Notes: a model not told the origin generated them from the letters alone. A stretch of 64,000 bases of DNA from SCTD01 sp963781675 (GCA_963781675.1 CAWAGF010000001.1:744001-808000), one strand, 5' to 3'. Shown: positions 37,051 to 48,548, counted from the first letter of the stretch. Numbers and translations are program-made.

Positions 37051-37078
37051 GACGCCCCGCTCCTTCGAGCGGGGCGTC
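37051..37078 (+). terminator. Hairpin terminator after pckG
   Basis: A perfect 12-bp stem (GACGCCCCGCTC at 37051-37062, partner 37067-37078) closes on a CTTC tetraloop 18 nt after the pckG stop. Confidence 0.88.
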
Positions 37079-37128
37079 CGGCGTTCCAGGGGTTGCCCGG
37101 CCCCCGGCCGGACAGGACGATCACCACC

Positions 37129-37725
37129 ATGGCCGAGCTGCGCTGCGTCGACGGGTCCGTCCTGTCCGTGCTGCCGGAGCCGTGCCTCGGTCGTGACGGC
37201 GTGCCGTACGAGGTGACGCTGCGGCTCGAGCGCGACGGCCAGCAGGTCGGCGCCGTGGGCGAGCGGTGCGGCTTCTTCCTCGCGCAGACCGCGGCCCGGC
37301 TGCGGGCGGTGCACGGCTTCCCGGCGAGCGGCCTCGAGGCGGGGCTGCGGGCGTGGGCCGCGGACCACGGCGCGGACGCCGACGAGGCGTGGTCCGGGTT
37401 CGCGCGGTACCTGCCGCGCGACCGCGAGGTCCTCGCCTTCCGGTCCCGCGACCCGGACGACGTCTCCTCGGCGGGCGAGCTGCGGGTCGTGCTGCGCGAG
37501 GAGCGGTCGTGGGCGCCGGCCCGCGAGGACGGCGGCCGCGGCGGCTGGCGGCTGCGCCGGCTGGCCGTCGTCGAGGCGTGGGACGCCGGCGGCCGGGGCG
37601 TGCGCTCGGTGCTCGACCGGGACGGCCTGCTCGCCTTCCTCGACCGGCTGCTGGCCGACTGCGCCGCGGCCGGGGTGCCCTACGACGACGACGCGGTCAG
37701 CGGGGTGCGCCGCCCGGTCGGGTGA
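37129..37725 (+). CDS. Uncharacterised protein
   Basis: 198 residues, soluble. Features are VLPEPCLGRDGVPYEVTLRL near the start, a helix FLAQTAARLRAVHGFPASG, a strongly mixed-charge middle (LPRDREVLAFRSRDPDD) and a C-terminal helix LLAFLDRLLADCAAAGVPY. No family is recognised. It stands alone between the pckG terminator and the GGDEF/EAL gene. ATG at 37129 is chosen because codon bias begins there; no strong ribosome-binding site is visible. Confidence 0.5.
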   Translation: MAELRCVDGSVLSVLPEPCLGRDGVPYEVTLRLERDGQQVGAVGERCGFFLAQTAARLRAVHGFPASGLEAGLRAWAADHGADADEAWSGFARYLPRDREVLAFRSRDPDDVSSAGELRVVLREERSWAPAREDGGRGGWRLRRLAVVEAWDAGGRGVRSVLDRDGLLAFLDRLLADCAAAGVPYDDDAVSGVRRPVG

Positions 37726-37812
37726 CGGCGCCGCAGCGGGTCACCCCATCGGGTGGCTCAGCCCGAGCCCCTTCCCGCCGATCACCGTCCGGAGGGAGAG
37801 GAGGGGTCTGTC

Positions 37813-39723
<1,911 letters not shown>

Positions 39724-39747
39724 GCGCCTGCGCGTTAGGGTTCGACC

Positions 39748-40521
39748 GTGGGCCTGAGGGACGTCGCGTACGCCGCGTACGAGCGCCGTCTGGCGCGCTC
39801 CCTCGAGCGCAGCGGCGCCCCCGTCCCGCGGCACGTCGGCGTCATCGTCGACGGCAACCGGCGGTGGGCCAAGGAGCTGGGCCTCGACGACCCGAACCAG
39901 GGCCACCGCGTCGGCGCGCGCAAGATCCGCGACCTGCTCGGCTGGTGCGACGACGCCGGCGTCGACCTGGTCACGCTGTGGCTGCTGTCCACCGACAACC
40001 TCAGCCGGCCCGAGCCCGAGCTCGCCCCGCTGCTGCGCATCATCGAGGGCCTGGTGAGCGACCTGGCCGGACCGCAGGGCCGCTGGACGATCCGCATCGT
40101 GGGCGCGCTGGACCTGCTGCCCGCCGAGACGGCCCGCGTCCTGAAGGAGGCCGCGTCCGGCACGGAGGGGCGCCCGGGCGTCGAGGTGAACGTCGCCGTC
40201 GGGTACGGCGGCCGCCGCGAGATCGCCGACGCGGTGCGGTCGATGCTGCAGGCGCACGCCGCCGAGGGCCGCACCCTCGAGGAGGTCGCCGACCTGCTCG
40301 ACGTCGAGCACATCAGCGAGCACCTCTACACCCGCGGCCAGCCCGACCCCGACCTCGTGATCCGCACCAGCGGCGAGCAGCGGCTGTCGGGCTTCCTGCT
40401 CTGGCAGAGCGCGCACAGCGAGTTCTACTTCTGCGAGGCGTTCTGGCCCGACTTCCGGCGGGTGGACTTCCTGCGCGCGCTGCGGGCGTACGCCGCGCGC
40501 CAGCGCCGCTTCGGCACGTGA
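39748..40521 (+). CDS. uppS: Isoprenyl transferase (cis-prenyl diphosphate synthase, UppS family)
   Basis: A 257-residue cis-prenyltransferase adding isopentenyl units to make polyprenyl diphosphates for cell-wall carriers. The first conserved region is GVIVDGNRRWAKELG (usually MDGNGRWA), with the catalytic Asp present. The terminal region RTSGEQRLSGFLLWQSAHSE contains the substrate-binding Arg pair and Ser. Position after hemolysin III matches Rv1086, a short-chain Z-prenyl diphosphate synthase, so product length is uncertain. TAGGGT lies 6 nt before the GTG, a clear leaderless promoter. Its stop overlaps the next GTG by 4 nt. Confidence 0.95.
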   Translation: MGLRDVAYAAYERRLARSLERSGAPVPRHVGVIVDGNRRWAKELGLDDPNQGHRVGARKIRDLLGWCDDAGVDLVTLWLLSTDNLSRPEPELAPLLRIIEGLVSDLAGPQGRWTIRIVGALDLLPAETARVLKEAASGTEGRPGVEVNVAVGYGGRREIADAVRSMLQAHAAEGRTLEEVADLLDVEHISEHLYTRGQPDPDLVIRTSGEQRLSGFLLWQSAHSEFYFCEAFWPDFRRVDFLRALRAYAARQRRFGT

Positions 40522-41686
40522 ACCTCGTCCACGAGTACGTCCGGCTGGGGCTCGCCTTCGACCGGCTGGAGCGCGGCTTCGTCGACGCGTGGACCGGCCC
40601 CGCCGCCGTGCGCGCCGACGTCGAGTCCGGCCCGCTGCCGAGCGCGGCGGGCCTCGCCGCGCGGGCACGGGACCTGCTGCGCGAGCTCCCGTCCGCGGGT
40701 CTGTCGCCGGAGCGGACCGCGTTCCTGGAGGGGCAGCTGACCGGGCTGCACGCCAGCGGCCGGGTCATGGCCGGCGAGCAGATCGCCTACCTGGACCAGG
40801 TCGAGGCGTACTTCCAGGTCCGGCCGGCCCTCGAGGCGGTCGAGACGTACGAGGCCGCCCACCGGGCGCTGGACGACCTGCTGCCCGGCGACGGGCCGCT
40901 GCCCGAGCGCTACAACGCCTATCGCGACGGCGCGTCCGTGCCCGTCGACCGGCTGGCCGAGGCGGTCCGCTCCTGGTCGACACTGCTGCGCGAGCGCACC
41001 CGCGCGCGCGTTCCCGCTGCCGGACGAGGAGGTCGTCGAGTACGAGGTCGTGTCCGACAAGCCGTGGGCCGGCTTCAACTACTACCGCGGCGGCTTCCGC
41101 AGCACCGTCGCCATCAACGCCGACCTGCCGGTGAGCCTCGGGATCCTGCCGGCGCTCGTCGCGCACGAGAGCTATCCCGGCCACCACACCGAGCGGTGCC
41201 GCAAGCAGGCCGGTCACGCCGACCTGCCGGAGCTCGACCTCTGGCTGGTGAACACCCCCGAGAACGTGCTCGCCGAGGGGCTGGCCGACCTCGGCCTGCG
41301 GGGGCTGGACCTCGCCGACTGGGGACCGCTCGCCACGGAGCTCTACGCCGACCTCGGCATCCGGTACGACGGCGAGCGTGGTCACCGGATCGCCTCTGCT
41401 GCAGCCGATCTCGGCGCCGCGCAGCAGGACGCCGCGATCCTGCTCCACGACCGCGGGCGCCTCGCCGGAGCAGGCGCAGGAGCACCTCGAGCGCTGGGCG
41501 CTGCAGTCGCCGGCCAGGGCGGGCAAGGCGGTCGAGTTCCTCACCGACCCGCTGTGGCGGGCCTACATCTCGACCTACGTCGAGGGCGAGCGGCTGCTGT
41601 CGCGGTGGCTGGACGAGGGCGGGGAGTTCGTGCGGCTGCTCGACGAGCAGCTGACGCCGCGAGCGCTGGCTGCCGAGGTCGCCTGA
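40518..41686 (+). CDS. DUF885-family putative metallopeptidase (frameshifted)
   Basis: About 388 residues after removing two extra bases (near 41010 and 41460). The family signature HESYPGHH lies in LVAHESYPGHHTERC; with the downstream acidic residues it forms an HExxxxH-like zinc site. FNYYRGGFRSTVAIN and the AEGLADLGLRG helix are other conserved parts. DUF885 proteins are thought to be zinc carboxypeptidases or dipeptidases; substrates are mostly unknown. No signal peptide is visible. The gene is translationally coupled to uppS. Confidence 0.82.
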
Positions 41687-41860
41687 CGCTGCGGCGTGGC
41701 GCGCGCCCACGGGGTCGGGCGGGTCCTACCGTCCGTACCAGCGGCCGGCAGTCCGTCGGTCGCTCGGGAGGCCCGATGTGCGCACCTGCACGCGAAGGGG
41801 CCGGCGCCCGGCCCCGCGGCCCGGTCCCGGTCTGACAGGCAGGCGCGCCGGGAGCTCCTC

Positions 41861-43142
41861 GTGAAGACCTTCGTGCTCGACACGTCCGTCCTGCTGTCCG
41901 ACCCGGGGGCGCTCGCCCGCTTCGACGAGCACGAGGTGGTGCTCCCGCTCGTCGTCGTCAGCGAGCTCGAGGGCAAGCGCGACCACCCCGAGCTCGGCTG
42001 GTTCGCCCGGCAGGCGCTGCGGGTCCTGGACGACCTGCGCGTCGCGCACGGCCGCCTCGACCAGCCGATCCCGATGGCGCAGGGCACCGTGCGGGTCGAG
42101 CTCAACCACGTCGACACCTCGACGCTGCCGTCCGGCATCCGGGGGACCGACGGCGACAGCCGCATCCTCGCCGTGGCCGCGAACCTCGCCGCCGAGGGCG
42201 CCGACGTCGTGCTCGTCTCGAAGGACCTGCCGCTGCGCGTGAAGGCCGCCTCGATCGGGCTCATGGCGCAGGAGTACCGCGCCGAGCTCGCCGCCTCCAG
42301 CGGCTGGACGGGCATGGCCGAGCTGGAGGTCGCGGGCAGCGACCTCGACCTGCTCTACGCCGACGGCCGGCTCGACCTGCGAGGAGGCGCGCGAGCTGCC
42401 GACCCACACCGGGCTGGTGCTGCTGTCCGAGCGGGGCAGCGGCCTCGGCCGGGTCGCCCCCGACAAGAGCGTGCGGCTGGTCCGCGGCGACCGCGACGCG
42501 TTCGGCGTGCACGGCCGCTCCGCCGAGCAGCGCATCGCCATCGACCTGCTGCTCGACCCGGAGATCGGGATCGTCTCGCTCGGCGGCCGGGCCGGCACCG
42601 GCAAGTCCGCCCTCGCCCTGTGCGCCGGTCTCGAGTCGGTCCTCGAGCGCCGCGCCCACAAGAAGATCGTGGTCTTCCGGCCGCTGTACGCCGTCGGCGG
42701 CCAGGAGCTCGGCTACCTCCCCGGCGACGCCGGCGAGAAGATGGGCCCCTGGGCGCAGGCGGTCTTCGACACGCTCGGCGCCCTGGTCGCGCCCGAGGTC
42801 GTCGAGGAGGTCATGGCGCGGGGCCTGCTCGAGGTCCTGCCCCTGACGCACATCCGCGGCCGCTCGCTGCACGACTCGTTCGTCATCGTCGACGAGGCGC
42901 AGTCGCTCGAGCGCGGCGTGCTGCTGACGGTGCTGTCGCGCCTCGGTCAGGGCTCGCGGGTCGTGCTGACGCATGACGTCGCCCAGCGCGACAACCTGCG
43001 CGTCGGCCGGCACGACGGCGTGGCCGCGGTCATCGAGGCGCTCAAGGGGCACCCGCTGTTCGCCCACGTCACGCTCACCCGCTCCGAGCGGTCGCCGATC
43101 GCCGCGCTGGTGACCGAGATGCTCGAGGACCTGCCGCTCTAG
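41861..43142 (+). CDS. phoH2: PIN-PhoH fusion protein (PhoH2 type; one frameshift)
   Basis: About 426 residues. The N-terminal PIN ribonuclease domain shows the metal-binding acids: FVLDTSVLLSDPGAL, SELEGKRDHPE, GTDGDSRILAVA and LVSKDLPLRVKA. The C-terminal PhoH ATPase has Walker A LGGRAGTGKSALAL and Walker B SFVIVDEAQSLE. One extra base near 42379 breaks the frame between the domains; removing it restores DLEEARELPTHTGLVL. Mycobacterial PhoH2 (Rv1095) is an ATP-dependent RNA helicase with ribonuclease activity, and position here agrees. A GTG with GGGAG upstream is chosen so that the PIN core starts immediately. Confidence 0.92.
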
Positions 43143-43735
43143 TCGCTCTCGGGGAGCCGTCCCTCGGGCGGGACGTCCCGGCGGACGGTCGACCGGTGGC
43201 CGGCCATCGCGACGTCGCCGTCCCCGCCGACGGTGACGCCGCCGGTGACCTCGACGCCCTCGTCGTGGACCGTCTTGACGACCGTCGCGCCGGCCCGGAC
43301 GACGACGTCCTCGAGCAGCACGCTGTCGACGACCTCGGCCCCCGCCTCGACCTTGGCCCCGCGGCTGAGCACGGAGCGGGTGACGGTGCCGGCCACCTCC
43401 GCGCCGGCGGACAGCAGGCTGTCCGACACCTGGGCGCCGGCTCGTACGACCGCGGCCTTGGCACACCGCCGCCCTTGGTGCGCAGCGGCCACTCCGGGTC
43501 GCCCGGGTCGAAGGGCGGGTCGGCCTGCAGTCGCCCTGGCGCGGGTGGGGCAGCAGCAGCCCGCCCGTCGTCCGGTCGAGGTCCCACGGCCGGCCGTTCG
43601 ACAGGTGGTGCCGCAGCGACGTGCGTCTGCTCGACGATCCAGGCGTCGGACATGCCGGAGTTCGGGACGTTCGACAGCACCACGCCGATCAGCCGATGGT
43701 GCCCGGCGTACTCCTTCCCGAAAAAGGTTCGCGAA
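43139..43735 (-). pseudogene. Remnant of a GlgC-like glucose-1-phosphate nucleotidyltransferase
   Basis: Three pieces of one GlgC-type gene can be read in order. First FGKEYAGHHRLIGVVLSNVP and MSDAWIVEQTH, then (after a shift) SLRHHLSNGRPWDLDRTTGG, all from the N-terminal nucleotidyltransferase domain. Then, without the central roughly 200 residues, LQADPPFDPGDPEWPLRTKG and the C-terminal left-handed beta-helix (VVRAGAQVSDSLLSAGAEV, VVDSVLLEDVVVRAGATVV). The nucleotide-binding GGxGxRL start is also missing. The middle and front are absent rather than shifted, unlike other broken genes in the window. It is either a true remnant or an assembly collapse. Its 3' end overlaps the phoH2 stop by 4 nt. 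Confidence 0.75.
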
Positions 43736-43815
43736 CCCGCGCGAGGTTCTCGGGGGAGCCCCGTTGCATGGGGTGTAGGGCGGCGACGGGCCGCCTCGCC
43801 AGAAGGAGAACCCCC

Positions 43816-43977
43816 TTGAAGCGCATCGCTCTCGCCGCCGCCGCTCTGTCGATCGCCGCCCTCGGCGCCTTCGCCGCCCCGGCCTCCGCCGCGGGCCAGG
43901 TCTGCCTCACCACCGACGTCAACGTCGCCGGCACGGCTGCCCCCACCAACGGCACCAACTGCGTCGACACCCCCTAG
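43816..43977 (+). CDS. Small exported two-cysteine peptide
   Basis: 53 residues from a TTG start with a strong AGAAGGAG 7 nt upstream. The signal peptide has basic LKR, a hydrophobic core IALAAAALSIAALGAFA and an APASAA cleavage region. The mature part would be only about 27 residues, AGQVCLTTDVNVAGTAAP then TNGTNCVDTP, with two cysteines that could form one disulfide. It is low in charge (two Asp) and rich in Thr and Asn. A hairpin terminator follows 17 nt after the stop. A histidine kinase gene starts 114 nt downstream. No known family is recognised; exported signal, adhesin or structural peptides are all possible. Confidence 0.72.
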   Translation: MKRIALAAAALSIAALGAFAAPASAAGQVCLTTDVNVAGTAAPTNGTNCVDTP

Positions 43978-43994
43978 TACGACCCCTCAGACGT

Positions 43995-44038
43995 CCGAGG
44001 GCCCGCTTCCCCTGCTGGGTGGGGACGCGGGCCCTCGG
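43995..44038 (+). terminator. Hairpin terminator after the small exported peptide
   Basis: Perfect 12-base arms CCGAGGGCCCGC (43995-44006) and GCGGGCCCTCGG (44027-44038) with a 20-nt loop lie between the peptide gene and the histidine kinase gene. The peptide therefore has its own transcript. Confidence 0.8.
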
Positions 44039-44091
44039 CGCGTCCGGGTGTCGTCCGTGCGCGCTTCCGCTGACGGCGGCATGCTTCGGCG

Positions 44092-45441
44092 GTGACGCCC
44101 CAGGTCCGCACGGCTCTCGCGGCGCTCGTGGCCGTGGGGGTGACCGCCGTCGTCCTGGTCCGCGACGAGCGCCTCGCCGCGACCGGCGGGGACAGCCAGC
44201 TGGTCATCGACACGGCCGCCGCGACCGTCGGGCTGATGCTCGCCTACCTGCTGTACGGCAGGTTCCGGCTGCGCGGCCTCGTCCACGACCTGCTGCTGTG
44301 CCTCGCCCTGCTCGTCCTCGGCGCGGCCAACGCGCTGCTGTCCGTCCTGCCCGCCGTCGTCGGCGACGCCCCCGGCCGGCTGACCACCGCAGGGGTCGCC
44401 GCGGGTCTGCTCGCCGGCCTGCTCTACGCCGCGGCCGTGTGGGTCCCGCCGTGGGTGCTCGCTGCAGGTCGCCCCCGGGCGCGCGCGCTGTACGTCCTCG
44501 TGCCTGCGGTGCTGGCCCTCGCGTTGGTGTGGTCGGTCCGCACCGCGCGGCCCGGCTCCGGCGCGGCCGACAGCTTCGGCGGCACCGACGACCTGCTCGT
44601 CAGCCTCACGCAGGGCGCGGCGGCGCTCGCCTTCCTGGTCGCGGCCGTCGGCTGGAGCCGGCCCGCTGCGCAAGGGGACTCGGTCGCCGCTCCGCTCGCA
44701 GTCGCTGCCGTCTTCGGCGCCGGCTCGCGCATCGACTTCGCCGTCGCCGAGGGGCCGATGTCTGCCTGGGTCGCCGCCGGGACGCTGCTGCGGGTGCTCT
44801 TCTACGTCGCGCTGGTCGCCGCAGCGGTGCTCGAGGTGCAGGCCCTGCGACGGCGGGTCGCCGAGGTCGCCGTCCTCGAGGAGCGGCGCCGCCTTGCGCG
44901 CGAGCTCCACGACGGCCTCGCCCAGGAGCTCGCCTTCATCGTCACGCAGGCCCGTGGCCTGCGCGAGCAGTCGACCAACCGGCGGGCCCAGCTCGTGGTC
45001 CGTGCCGCCGAGCGCGCGCTCGACGAGTCCCGCCGCGCCATCGCCGCCCTCACCCGTTCGCTCGACGAGCCGCTCGAGGTCGCCCTGGGGCAGACCGTCG
45101 AGGAGGTCGCCAACCGGTTCGGGACACGGGTGCGGCTCGACCTGGCGCCCGGCATGCGGGTCGAGGGGGAGCAGCGGGAGGCGCTGCTCCGCATCGCCCG
45201 CGAGGCCGTCGCCAACGCCGGCCGGCACGGCGGCGCGTCCTCCGTCGTGGTGTCCCTGGCCTCGCGTGACGGCCTCCGCCTGACGGTGCTCGACGACGGG
45301 CAGGGCTTCGACGCGACCGCGCCTGCGGCCACCGGCAGCTTCGGTCTGCTGTCGATGCGCGAGCGGGCCGAGGCGCTGGGTGGTTCCCTGCAGGTCGACT
45401 CCCGCCCGGGCGCCACGACGCTGGAGGTGCACCTGCCATGA
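44092..45441 (+). CDS. Sensor histidine kinase (NarL/HisKA_3 type)
   Basis: 449 residues. About eight hydrophobic helices (residues 5-250) form a membrane sensor with only short loops. The dimerisation/phosphoacceptor helix is LARELHDGLAQELAFIVTQA, with the phosphorylated His in ELHDG. The ATPase domain shows LLRIAREAVANAGRHGGAS (N box), TVLDDGQGFD (G1) and FGLLSMRERAEALGG (G2). The membrane-embedded sensor without a large external domain resembles LiaS/DesK-like kinases that sense the membrane or envelope. The frame is intact. Its stop overlaps the regulator start by 4 nt. Confidence 0.93.
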   Translation: MTPQVRTALAALVAVGVTAVVLVRDERLAATGGDSQLVIDTAAATVGLMLAYLLYGRFRLRGLVHDLLLCLALLVLGAANALLSVLPAVVGDAPGRLTTAGVAAGLLAGLLYAAAVWVPPWVLAAGRPRARALYVLVPAVLALALVWSVRTARPGSGAADSFGGTDDLLVSLTQGAAALAFLVAAVGWSRPAAQGDSVAAPLAVAAVFGAGSRIDFAVAEGPMSAWVAAGTLLRVLFYVALVAAAVLEVQALRRRVAEVAVLEERRRLARELHDGLAQELAFIVTQARGLREQSTNRRAQLVVRAAERALDESRRAIAALTRSLDEPLEVALGQTVEEVANRFGTRVRLDLAPGMRVEGEQREALLRIAREAVANAGRHGGASSVVVSLASRDGLRLTVLDDGQGFDATAPAATGSFGLLSMRERAEALGGSLQVDSRPGATTLEVHLP

Positions 45442-46071
45442 CGATCCGCATCGTCATCGCCGACGACCACGCACCGACGCGCATGGGTGTCCGGATGGCG
45501 CTGGAGGACGACGGCTTCACCGTGGTCGGCAGAGGTTGCGACCGCCCCGGCGGCCGTCGCCGCCGCGATGACGCACCAGCCCGACGTCGTCCTGCTCGAC
45601 GTGCACATGCCCGGCAGCGGCATCGGCGCGGCCCGCACCCTCACCGCCGAGCTGCCATCAGCCGCCGTCGTGATGCTGACCGTCTCCCGCGACGACGCCG
45701 ACCTCTTCGAGGCGCTGCGCGCCGGAGCGCGCGGGTACCTGCTCAAGGACATCGACCCGGACCGCCTCGGCCCGGCCCTGCGCGGCGTCCTCGACGGCGA
45801 GGCCGCCCTGCCCCGAGGACTGGTCGCCCGACTGGTCGACGAGTTCCGCGGGCGCAGCCGCGCGCCGTCCGCCGCAGAGGCGGCAGCTGCCTCGCTCACC
45901 AGCCGTGAGTGGCAGGTGCTCGACGGCCTCGGCAAAGGCCTCACCACCGGACAGATCGCCGAGGAGCTGTTCGTCGCCCCGGTGACTGTGCGCACGCACG
46001 TCTCGTCCGTCCTGCGCAAGCTCGGGGTGGGTTCGCGCGATGCGGCCGTGCGGCTGATCAGGGGCGACTAG
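45438..46071 (+). CDS. LuxR/NarL-family response regulator (one frameshift)
   Basis: About 210 residues after removing one extra base near 45532, which restores TVVGEVATAPAAVAAAM. The receiver domain has acidic pocket DDHAPTR, phospho-acceptor Asp in VVLLDVHMPG, Thr in AVVMLTVSRDD and Lys in ARGYLLKDID. The C-terminal HTH is SLTSREWQVLDGLGKGLTTG with VAPVTVRTHVSSVLRKLGV. It is coupled to the kinase by an ATGA overlap. Likely targets are the adjacent peptide and secreted-protein genes, from position only. Confidence 0.92.
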
Positions 46072-46086
46072 TCACGGCCGATCAGA

Positions 46087-46108
46087 GCGTTGAGCCAGAT
46101 CTCAACGC
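46087..46108. terminator. Small perfect hairpin after the response regulator
   Basis: GCGTTGAG-CCAGAT-CTCAACGC is a perfect 8-bp hairpin 16 nt after the regulator stop and about 100 nt before the large secreted-protein gene. It could be a terminator or, as an inverted repeat, an operator for that gene. Confidence 0.45.
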
Positions 46109-46206
46109 CGGGTTGGTCACGACGTGTCAGGCGTCATAAGCGACATCCGGAGCACTGTGGCCGCAGACGAGGCGCAGACTGCGCTCGCCCCGACCCGGGA
46201 GCCCCC

Positions 46207-48489
46207 ATGGCACTGCACGCGAAGCCCGCAGGAGGCGCCTCCCAGGCGCTGAAGCGCCGGACGGTGGTGGTGGCAGCATCGGCGCTCGTCGCGAGCGTGG
46301 TGCCCATGGCGGTGGCCGCCACACCCGCTTTCGCGCAGCTGTCCGGCGCCATCTTCACCACCAACGCGGGCTGCAGCCAGGTCAACGGCAACCTCTACTC
46401 CAGCAAGCAGGACGTCTTCCTCAATGGTGGCCCGCACAGCGACAACGGCGGCGCGGGGCTCCCCTCGAACACCTACTTCGTCCAGGTCACCGACCCGAGC
46501 GGCGCAGCCGTGCTCGGAACGAGCGTGGGGTCCGGGGTCGAACGCCCGATCACGGTCGGGGAAGACGGCTCCTTCGCGAGCTGCTACCAGCTCTGGTCTC
46601 TTGTCGCGGACGCCGTTGGCGCGGAGGGCTACGCCACCACTCCCAACCAGGGCGGCGAGTACAAGGTCTGGGTCTCCAGCGTCAGCACGTTCCCGAACGA
46701 CAGCACGAAGACGGACAACTTCAAGGTCGTCATCACTCCGCCGCCCACCGACGGCGGATTGCGCGGCATCTCGGTGTCCACCAGCGCGACGAGCATCAAG
46801 AACGTCGCGAGTACCTGGACGCTCGACAAGTCCGTGACGCCGGGCACGGTCAACGGATGGGCCGGCGGCTCCACCACCGCGGCGACGTGGAAGGTGGTGG
46901 CTGACCGCACGGACACGCCGACCTGGAAGGTCTCTGGCGACGTCGTCGTGACGAACGCCGGCTCGGACCCGGTGACGGTCACCGTGGAGGACACCCTCGG
47001 CGACGCTGCCGCTACCCACCCCGTGCTCAACTGCGGCACTCCGGTCACCGGCACCTCGAACGTGTACGCCGTGCCCGGGACGGGGGAGCTGACCTGCACC
47101 TTCACCGACACAGCCGTGACCTCGGACCCGGTGGAGAACACAGCACTGGTCTCCGTCATCACCGGTGGCGTGCCCGGTGGCGAGGACGTCGCTCCCGTCG
47201 TGAACGACCCGACGACCGATACAGCCAGCGGTGACCCGTCGATCACCGTTGACGACTCGCGAGCTGCTGCAGGCGCGCCGAACTCCGAAGCTGTCTCCGC
47301 TGACACGACCTGGACCTACGCCGAGACGTTCCCCTGCCCAGTCCCGTCCGCCGACGCGGTCTACGCGAACGGGGTGCTCACGAGGACGGTCACGAACACC
47401 GCCGTCGGCGACTTCGCCAGCGCCACGACAGACCTGAGCGACACGGCGGACGTCACCGTCAACTGCTACGCGCTGATCGTCGACGACCCGGCCTCCACCA
47501 GCTGGAACCGGTCGTACGGGTGGGGCCTGACGAAGACCGTCGACAAGGCCACCCACACGCTGGCCCCGGGCGCTTCGGGGATCTCGAACTACACCGTCAC
47601 GGCCACGCGCAGCACCACGGAGAACGGCTTCAACGTCGCCGGGACGGTCACCGTCACGAACCCCAGCCCGGAGGACGTGACGGTCGCCGTCTCGGTCGAC
47701 CTGCCGACGTCCGCGTGCAACGCGAACCTCCTCGTGCCGGCCGGTCAGTCCAAGACCTGCAGCTACTCGAGCTCCGTCCCCACGAAGGCCCCCGGCACCG
47801 TGACCGCGACCGTCACGATCAACGGACTCACCTTCACGGACGGCGACAGCTACACGTTCAGCGACGAGCCGACGACCACGACTGGCAAGGCATCCGTCAC
47901 GGTGACTGACACCTTCAACGGGTCCGTCATCCGCTCGAAGTCGGCTACGGACGGACTGGCGGAGCTCAAGTACAGCGAGACGTTCAGCTGTTCTCGCAAC
48001 GCGGCCGACTACACCGATGGCGCCTACAGCACCAGCACGACGAACGTGGCTGTCATCAGCGACCCCGCCCTTCAGGCCAGCAAGAGCGTGACGAAGAACT
48101 GCGTTGCCACCTGGAAGGCCGAGAGCGCGACGCCTCGTGGGCCGATCTGGCCGAAGCACGGCGGCAACTGGTTCATGTACACGCCGTACACGGCGGGTCC
48201 GATCGACCTGCTCGCCGGCCAGACGTACAAGGCCGGCACGATCACGATGGCGCCGAGCGCGACCCCTGGCAAGACCGACATCACCATCACCTTCAACAAC
48301 AACTACCGGCTGCGCAGCGGTCTGACGAACAACGTCAAGGTCCAGCCGATGGGCACCGCCCCGACCAGCTACACCCAGCCTGGGGCCTTCACGCAGAAGT
48401 TCACGAAGACCGGGTCCCCGATCACGGTGACCGTGCCGACCGCGGCCTTCTACGGCATCCACCTCGACGTCGAGCGGGCGATCTTCTAG
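46207..48489 (+). CDS. Large secreted Thr/Ser/Val-rich repeat protein
   Basis: 760 residues with a twin-basic signal sequence (LKRRTVVVAASALVASVVPM then ATPAFAQ). The mature part consists of several beta-sandwich-like modules with DUF11/surface-protein character: ASTWTLDKSVTPGTVNGWAG, KVSGDVVVTNAGSDPVTVTV and GWGLTKTVDKATHTLAPG, with VAGTVTVTNPSPEDVTVAV repeating the same pattern. Each module has a conserved Cys (e.g. HPVLNCGTP, DVTVNCYAL, SVTKNCVAT). The final 120 residues (GPIWPKHGGNWFMYTPYTAG) form a different domain. No catalytic site or cell-wall sorting signal is seen. Codon GC is visibly lower than in neighbours and there are no frameshifts. It lies directly after the two-component system. 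Confidence 0.75.
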   Translation: MALHAKPAGGASQALKRRTVVVAASALVASVVPMAVAATPAFAQLSGAIFTTNAGCSQVNGNLYSSKQDVFLNGGPHSDNGGAGLPSNTYFVQVTDPSGAAVLGTSVGSGVERPITVGEDGSFASCYQLWSLVADAVGAEGYATTPNQGGEYKVWVSSVSTFPNDSTKTDNFKVVITPPPTDGGLRGISVSTSATSIKNVASTWTLDKSVTPGTVNGWAGGSTTAATWKVVADRTDTPTWKVSGDVVVTNAGSDPVTVTVEDTLGDAAATHPVLNCGTPVTGTSNVYAVPGTGELTCTFTDTAVTSDPVENTALVSVITGGVPGGEDVAPVVNDPTTDTASGDPSITVDDSRAAAGAPNSEAVSADTTWTYAETFPCPVPSADAVYANGVLTRTVTNTAVGDFASATTDLSDTADVTVNCYALIVDDPASTSWNRSYGWGLTKTVDKATHTLAPGASGISNYTVTATRSTTENGFNVAGTVTVTNPSPEDVTVAVSVDLPTSACNANLLVPAGQSKTCSYSSSVPTKAPGTVTATVTINGLTFTDGDSYTFSDEPTTTTGKASVTVTDTFNGSVIRSKSATDGLAELKYSETFSCSRNAADYTDGAYSTSTTNVAVISDPALQASKSVTKNCVATWKAESATPRGPIWPKHGGNWFMYTPYTAGPIDLLAGQTYKAGTITMAPSATPGKTDITITFNNNYRLRSGLTNNVKVQPMGTAPTSYTQPGAFTQKFTKTGSPITVTVPTAAFYGIHLDVERAIF

Positions 48490-48509
48490 CCGCCTCGGCG
48501 CGACGCGAC

Positions 48510-48539
48510 GGGCCCCTCATCCACCAGGGTGCGGGGCCC
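48510..48539. terminator. Hairpin between convergent secreted-protein genes
   Basis: GGGCCCC (48510-48516) pairs with GGGGCCC (48533-48539) around a 16-nt loop that itself contains CACC/GGTG. It lies between the large secreted protein and the convergent subtilisin. Confidence 0.6.
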
Positions 48540-48548
48540 TCCGCGTGC

